Assembly: GCA_964498075.1 (NCBI GenBank)
Contig: CAZCGA010000174.1
Coordinates: 1-11,724, forward strand
Length of the DNA: 11,724 bases
Source: CAZCGA01 sp964498075
GTDB lineage: Bacteria; Desulfobacterota; Binatia; HRBIN30
Direction: 5' to 3'
Shown here piece by piece: positions 8,870-11,724 of this stretch (within the stretch, counting starts at the first letter, position 1; each line of letters opens with the position of its first letter). The notes under the pieces were generated by a model. That model searched no databases and was not told the DNA's origin. It saw nothing but the letters and a program-made list of their open reading frames with translations. Position numbers and translations under genes: made by a program.

Positions 8870-9042
8870 GCTAGCCAAGAGCCTGGAAGGAGCGAAACCG
8901 TCAGCTGAGCCAGTCTCTGCGACGGTGGGGGCGTATGATGACCAACACAGAGTCTCTTCGCTGGTGCCTAGTGTCGCTCTTCATCTACCGCAACTCTCAG
9001 CATCTGCGTGCAGCAACATCCGCAGGACGGCTCCAAGACCGG

Positions 9043-9102
9043 CAACCGCCTGCCGTCGTGCGCCAGTTCGTCGCTGGGGGGAACTGGCAAAGCCAGAGAA
9101 GA
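9043..9102 (+). pseudogene. Truncated duplicate of the downstream secreted-protein gene
   Basis: Bases 9046-9093 encode PPAVVRQFVAGGNWQS, identical over 16 residues to residues ~30-45 of the gene starting at 9156. The DNA differs at 6 of 48 bases. The matching sequence stops just before repeat block 1, and the homologous signal peptide is absent upstream. The surrounding frame (8935-9159) stays open, reads through the repeats and ends in an ATGA overlap with the start of the 9156 gene, which may be chance. Upstream bases ~8970-8995 faintly resemble another part of the same gene. I call this a decayed copy whose 3' part was cut at the repeat block. Confidence 0.7.
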
Positions 9103-9142
9103 ATTGGGTCATCGAGCCATCGGGTCATTGAGTCATTGGCAG
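9103..9142 (+). repeat. Octamer repeat block 1 (forward orientation)
   Basis: Tandem 8-bp units run without gaps: ATTGGGTC (9103), ATCGAGCC (9111), ATCGGGTC (9119), ATTGAGTC (9127), then a partial ATTGGCAG (9135). The consensus is ATTGRGTC. The block lies between the truncated duplicate and the ribosome-binding site of the 9156 gene. Confidence 0.88.
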
Positions 9143-9155
9143 AGGGAGGATTGAC

Positions 9156-9581
9156 ATGAGACGCTTTTACGTCGGTCTGGCCGCCTTTATCGCATTCTCG
9201 TCGTTGATCGCCACGGTCGGACTCTCGGTGCAGGCTCGGAGGCCGCCCGCCGTCGTCCGCCAGTTCGTCGCCGGCGGCAACTGGCAGAGCCACCGCGACC
9301 AACTCGACAAGCGCGGTTGGCAGATTCAGATGAAACACTTCGACGACGACTCGCTCTCCGGGCGCATCATCATCGTCGGCTCGCCGCGGCTGCAGCAGGC
9401 GCGCCTCGAAGGCCGCGTCGACGGTACGCAGGTCTACGGCGTGCTGGTCGACGACCATGATAGCCAGGTCGGCACCTTCACCGGCTCCATCTACCGGAAC
9501 AGCGTCAGCGGTACGTACACCACCGCCGACGGCGACACGGGGGATTGGAGCTACGCAGGAATTGAGTCATTGGCCCATTGA
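9156..9581 (+). CDS. Small secreted protein of unknown function
   Basis: The product is a 141-residue protein whose ATG at 9156 has GGGAGGA 5 nt upstream. It begins with a clear Sec signal peptide: MRR, a hydrophobic core (VGLAAFIAFSSLIATVGL), and probable cleavage after SVQA, residue 27. The mature part holds RQFVAGGNWQSH, MKHFDDDSLSGRIIIVGSP and TFTGSIYRNSVSGTYTTADG, suggesting a small beta-rich extracytoplasmic domain. I do not recognise a named family. The last residues (GIESLAH) and the stop are encoded by octamer repeat block 2, so the natural C-terminus was probably replaced when the repeats arrived. A partial duplicate lies just upstream on the other side of block 1. The gene is bracketed by forward repeat units on both sides. 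Confidence 0.8.
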   Translation: MRRFYVGLAAFIAFSSLIATVGLSVQARRPPAVVRQFVAGGNWQSHRDQLDKRGWQIQMKHFDDDSLSGRIIIVGSPRLQQARLEGRVDGTQVYGVLVDDHDSQVGTFTGSIYRNSVSGTYTTADGDTGDWSYAGIESLAH

Positions 9582-9616
9582 GTCATTGGGTGGGCCCGAT
9601 GACTCAATGACTCAAT
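9561..9616 (+). repeat. Octamer repeat block 2 (forward then inverted units)
   Basis: Four forward units (ATTGAGTC 9561, ATTGGCCC 9569, ATTGAGTC 9577, ATTGGGTG 9585) abut three inverted units (GGCCCGAT 9593, GACTCAAT 9601, GACTCAAT 9609). The 8-bp phase is kept across the turn. The block supplies the stop codon of the secreted-protein gene and ends 20 bp before the four-helix-bundle ATG. Confidence 0.9.
9577..9608 (+). other. Strong hairpin formed by opposed octamer repeats
   Basis: ATTGAGTCATTGGG (9577-9590) pairs with CCCGATGACTCAAT (9595-9608) around a 4-nt loop: 14 pairs, of which 13 are Watson-Crick and one is T-G. It overlaps the stop of the secreted-protein gene. No T-tract follows, so a classic terminator is not supported. 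A transcript-end or recombination structure is possible. Confidence 0.6.
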
Positions 9617-9636
9617 TCCCGGGTGATTGAAGAACC

Positions 9637-10001
9637 ATGGCGAGCCGGCCCGAGGAACTACGCGAGAGGACGAAGCGGTTTGCGATTGCGGTGGTCCGCT
9701 TGTTCCGGTCGCTGCCGCGCACCGACGAGGCACGGGTCATTGGGCGGCAACTGCTACGGTCGGCCACCTCGGTGGCGGCGAACTACCGGGCCGTCTGCCG
9801 CGCCCGCTCGAAGGCGGAGTTCATCGCGAAGGTCGGCGTCGTGGTCGAAGAGGCTGACGAGACGGTCTTCTGGTTGGAGTGGAGTCAGCCATCATCCCCA
9901 AAGATCGCGTCGCTGCGGTACTCGCCGAAGCACAGGAGATCCTAGCGATCGTCGCGGCCTCGCAACGCACCGCAAGAGCCTCCAGTTCAATGACCCGATG
10001 A
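9637..10001 (+). pseudogene. Four-helix-bundle protein (23S rRNA intervening-sequence/S23 family), frameshifted
   Basis: Frame 1 from ATG 9637 encodes residues typical of the S23/four-helix-bundle family (RERTKRFAIAVVRLFRSLPR, LLRSATSVAANYRAVCRARS, AEFIAKVGVVVEEADETVFW). At ~9879 the family continuation (VESAIIPKDRVAAVLAEAQE, then ILAIVAASQRTARASS) moves to another frame and ends at TGA 10001. The shift equals a net loss of 1 nt (mod 3). From remembered family spacing (WLELLVE) a 7-nt loss is plausible. Unshifted translation instead gives a 102-residue product ending at 9945 with a foreign tail. Start-site evidence is weak: no good Shine-Dalgarno, only GAAG. The family includes proteins encoded in rRNA intervening sequences and the Avd accessory of diversity-generating retroelements. 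No reverse transcriptase or rRNA lies in the window. The gene is bracketed by inverted-orientation octamers. Confidence 0.82.
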
Positions 10002-10023
10002 CTCAATCGCCCAATGACCCAAT
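9984..10023 (-). repeat. Octamer repeat block 3 (inverted orientation)
   Basis: Units on the plus strand are AGTTCAAT (degenerate, 9984), GACCCGAT (9992), GACTCAAT (10000), CGCCCAAT (10008) and GACCCAAT (10016). They are the reverse complement of the ATTGRGTC consensus. The block overlaps the end of the shifted four-helix-bundle frame, and Rhs homology begins 4 bp after it. Confidence 0.88.
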
Positions 10024-10027
10024 TCCC

Positions 10028-10981
10028 ACCTCTGGCCAACGCTGGGACGCGACAGCGCAGCTGTACTACTACGGTGCGCGGTTCTACGATCCGCGCGTCG
10101 CGAACTTCATCAGCGAGGATCCGGCGCGGGAGTACATGAATCCGTACGCGTATGTGAGCTGGAATCCGGTGAAGTTTGCGGACCCCTCGGGCGCGTACAG
10201 CGAGCTGGCGGCTGTCACGATCCAGTTGATGTTTGAGCGGGCTGGGCTGGGCGAAATCGGCCGTAGCTTGGCCGAGCATTACACCGCCGGAAGCGGTGGG
10301 GTAGCGCAAGGTGGCGGTCTAACCTCAGCTAATGGAGGGCCGGGCGGGAGTTCGGGTATCGAGGGCATTCTTCAGACGTTGGGCTTAACCGTGCTCGGCA
10401 ATGCGCTCAGCGACCCGGTACTTGGCCCGCAGATCCTCGCTACGTTGCAAGGCGGCGGAACAATGACCGCGGCGAACCCCGTGCTGGCTTCTCCGCTGAA
10501 CGCGAGCGTCGCCCTCAACAGTTCCGGTATTGCCTTCAGCGCGAACCTCGCCGGCGGCGTTGGGTCTGCGGCTAGCGCCGCTGGTGATTTGACTGGTGTG
10601 ATGGGTTACTTTTCAGGCTCTGATGAACGCTTCAGCGCAGGGGGCTACGGCGAGGCAGTGGGAGGAGGCGCGTTTGTTCGAGTTGGCCCATACTCCGTGG
10701 GAGCGCCAGCGGGCCAAGCCAATAGTACAGCTGTCGGTGCGAGCGCGGGATTCGGATTCGGTGTCTTCGGAACAAACGCGACCTCGCAATTCCAGCTCGG
10801 AGGGAACTTCGTCACCGTCGAGATCAACAGCCAAGTCTATGCAAGCGTTCAAGTCAGTTTTGCGGGCAACATATATGTAGTGGCTGTGTTTCCAAGCTTC
10901 GCAGGACTTACTAGGGGATTCTCGATCACATCCCTCTCCACATATACTTCCCCTGGTTCAATCTCTGGGAGGTATCGCTGA
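10028..10981 (+). CDS. Orphan Rhs tip: core remnant plus alternative C-terminus (CT2), 5'-truncated
   Basis: From 10028 the frame encodes SGQRWDATAQLYYYGARFYD, then ISEDPAREYMNPYAYVSWNP and DPSGAY, matching the core box of the complete rhs gene. By hand count 114 of 129 bases agree (5105-5233 versus 10043-10171). The ~260 residues after DPSGAY (10199-10978) differ from CT1. They are Gly/Ala/Ser-rich with beta-like stretches (SGIAFSANLAGGVGSA, NFVTVEINSQVYASVQVSFA) and no catalytic motif I recognise. There is no Rhs start or shell. The frame is open back to GTG 9623 only by running through the four-helix-bundle gene in a wrong frame; an internal ATG exists at 10136. It is probably a silent or displaced tip usable after recombination with the full gene. 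A membrane-protein gene follows after 2 bp. Confidence 0.85.
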   Translation, partial: TSGQRWDATAQLYYYGARFYDPRVANFISEDPAREYMNPYAYVSWNPVKFADPSGAYSELAAVTIQLMFERAGLGEIGRSLAEHYTAGSGGVAQGGGLTSANGGPGGSSGIEGILQTLGLTVLGNALSDPVLGPQILATLQGGGTMTAANPVLASPLNASVALNSSGIAFSANLAGGVGSAASAAGDLTGVMGYFSGSDERFSAGGYGEAVGGGAFVRVGPYSVGAPAGQANSTAVGASAGFGFGVFGTNATSQFQLGGNFVTVEINSQVYASVQVSFAGNIYVVAVFPSFAGLTRGFSITSLSTYTSPGSISGRYR

Positions 10982-10983
10982 AG

Positions 10984-11490
10984 ATGGCAGGGCTCATTTG
11001 GCGGCTAATCATCGGCCGGTTCGACCGCAGCGGGTGGAACGTTGGCGGGGTCTTATGGATCGGTGATGAAGCTCTGGGCCTCCGCTACTTTCCCTTCCTT
11101 CGGGCCCTGTGCATCCCCCTTCGGGAAATCCGGGCTACTAGGTGGTGCCTATTCAGATGGTATTCTCCCTTCCCGGCCTTGAGGATCGAATATGTCGAGA
11201 ATGGCAATGCCCACTCCCTTGTGCTCACTAGCTATGGGTCGCTCCGCCCAATACAGGAGTGGATCGCTCGCCGCAATCCCAGCTCTACAAGTTCGGGAAT
11301 ACGTCACCCCGCCGGATTTCTCTGGGTTCTTCCAGTCCTTGCTCACGTGATCGGCATGACGTTGTTCGCGAAAGGCTTTGGTCTGGATCTCGCCGCGTAC
11401 GCGTTGTTCGGAACTCTGTTTGCGAACAACTTGGTATACCGCGCATGGTTCGAAGAAAAGCGCGGTTCTCGAGCAAGATTCTCTTGTTGA
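10984..11490 (+). CDS. Small membrane protein; candidate immunity partner of CT2
   Basis: The product is a 168-residue protein. Its ATG is 2 bp after the orphan-tip stop, and GGGAGG (10967-10972) lies inside the tip's last codons, so translation is probably coupled. The first ~100 residues are soluble with alternating beta-like segments (GGVLWIGDEALGLRYFPFLR, then LRIEYVENGNAHSLVLTSYG, RPIQEWI), faintly reminiscent of bacterial PH-like domains. Two hydrophobic helices follow at ~111-129 and ~133-152. The tail is basic (EEKRGSRARFSC). I do not recognise the family. Tight coupling to an Rhs tip is the usual arrangement of a cognate immunity gene, and its membrane location parallels the protein after CT1 although the sequences look unrelated. 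The membrane call is firm; the immunity role is inferred. Confidence 0.72.
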   Translation: MAGLIWRLIIGRFDRSGWNVGGVLWIGDEALGLRYFPFLRALCIPLREIRATRWCLFRWYSPFPALRIEYVENGNAHSLVLTSYGSLRPIQEWIARRNPSSTSSGIRHPAGFLWVLPVLAHVIGMTLFAKGFGLDLAAYALFGTLFANNLVYRAWFEEKRGSRARFSC

Positions 11491-11494
11491 GATA

Positions 11495-11724
11495 ATTGAA
11501 GAACCATGGCGCGCCGGGCCGAGGAACTACGCGAGAGGACGAAGCGGTCTGCAATTTCCATTGTGCGCCTATTCCGGTCGCTGCCGCGCACGGACGAGGC
11601 ACGGGTCATGGGCGGCAGCTGTTGCGGTCGGCCACCTCGGTGGCGGCGAACTACCGGGCCGTCTGCCGCGCCCGCTCGAAGGCGGAGTTCATCGCCAAGA
11701 TCGGCGTCGTCGTCGAAGAAGCCG
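11495..11724 (+). pseudogene. Second four-helix-bundle gene copy, frameshifted and cut by window end
   Basis: From ATTGAAGAACCATGG (11495) the sequence is closely similar to the copy at 9627. The coding part starts at ATG 11506 (MARRAEELRERTKRSAISIV). At codon 35 the CATTGGG of the first copy (9738-9744) is CATGGG here (near 11609). This 1-nt loss moves the conserved continuation (RQLLRSATSVAANYRAVCRA, then SKAEFIAKIGVVVEEA) to another frame. The 3' end lies beyond the window. It begins 4 bp after the stop of the 10984 gene, and no octamer repeats precede it. The inactivating shift differs from that in the first copy, so the two decayed independently unless either shift is an assembly error. 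Confidence 0.82.

Noticed and set aside
6922..8874. Plus-strand open frame of 650 codons over the IS
   Set aside because: It is the antisense shadow of the transposase, which has clear DDE motifs and a good ribosome-binding site on the other strand.
9103..10023. CRISPR array or spacer-repeat structure
   Set aside because: The unit is 8 bp, tandem without spacers, and whole genes separate the blocks. No cas gene is present.
9623..10027. GTG 9623 as the true start of the orphan Rhs protein
   Set aside because: Codons 9623-10027 read the four-helix-bundle gene and repeat block 3 in a non-native frame, giving Arg/Ser-rich sequence without Rhs similarity. Core homology starts only at 10028.
9637..10981. 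Diversity-generating retroelement with an Avd-like accessory gene and variable Rhs tip
   Set aside because: No reverse transcriptase is visible, and I saw no adenine-directed template/variable repeat pair. The Avd link is only at the fold-family level.

Overview
The window comes from a high-GC bacterium that uses strong GGAGG-type Shine-Dalgarno sites. No rRNA or tRNA gene is present, so taxonomy is inference only. The mix of FG-GAP/Tc-toxin-like/YD-repeat giant proteins, a CxGGxNxGxxC-style cysteine insertion and four-helix-bundle genes flanked by short repeats would fit a deltaproteobacterial-type lineage (Myxococcota- or Binatota-like). Confidence in that is low. The region is accessory and rearranged rather than housekeeping.

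Layout. (1) 2-6043: the 3' part of a giant Rhs/YD-repeat protein, open at the left window edge. It has six FG-GAP-like calcium-binding motifs, a TcdB/SpvB-like middle region, a YD-repeat shell, an unusual two-helix hydrophobic insertion, the Rhs core box ending in DPTGAY, and a 260-residue variable tip. (2) 6159-7031: a four-helix membrane protein in the immunity-gene position. (3) 7043-8869: a complete insertion sequence with an IS1182-like transposase on the minus strand and 11-bp perfect terminal inverted repeats, inserted 11 bp after the membrane-protein stop. (4) 8870-10027: a mosaic of small pieces (a fragment of a secreted-protein gene, an intact secreted-protein gene, and a frameshifted four-helix-bundle gene) joined by three blocks of a tandem 8-bp repeat, consensus ATTGRGTC. 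(5) 10028-10981: an orphan Rhs tip. It keeps only the last ~50 residues of the core (about 88% nucleotide identity to the complete rhs gene over 129 bp by hand count) and carries a different 260-residue C-terminus. (6) 10984-11490: a second small membrane protein, 2 bp after the orphan tip. (7) 11495 to the window end: a second, frameshifted four-helix-bundle copy.

Interpretation (inference). The rhs gene plus its downstream membrane-protein gene, followed by a promoterless tip plus its own membrane-protein gene, is the arrangement expected of an Rhs polymorphic-toxin locus with a displaced or reserve toxin/immunity cassette. The two tips share no obvious similarity and neither matches a toxin fold I recognise. 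The octamer repeats sit at every breakpoint between the IS and the orphan tip, and each small gene lies between repeat units of one orientation. They are therefore the strongest candidate for an unnamed mobile or recombinogenic element in this window.
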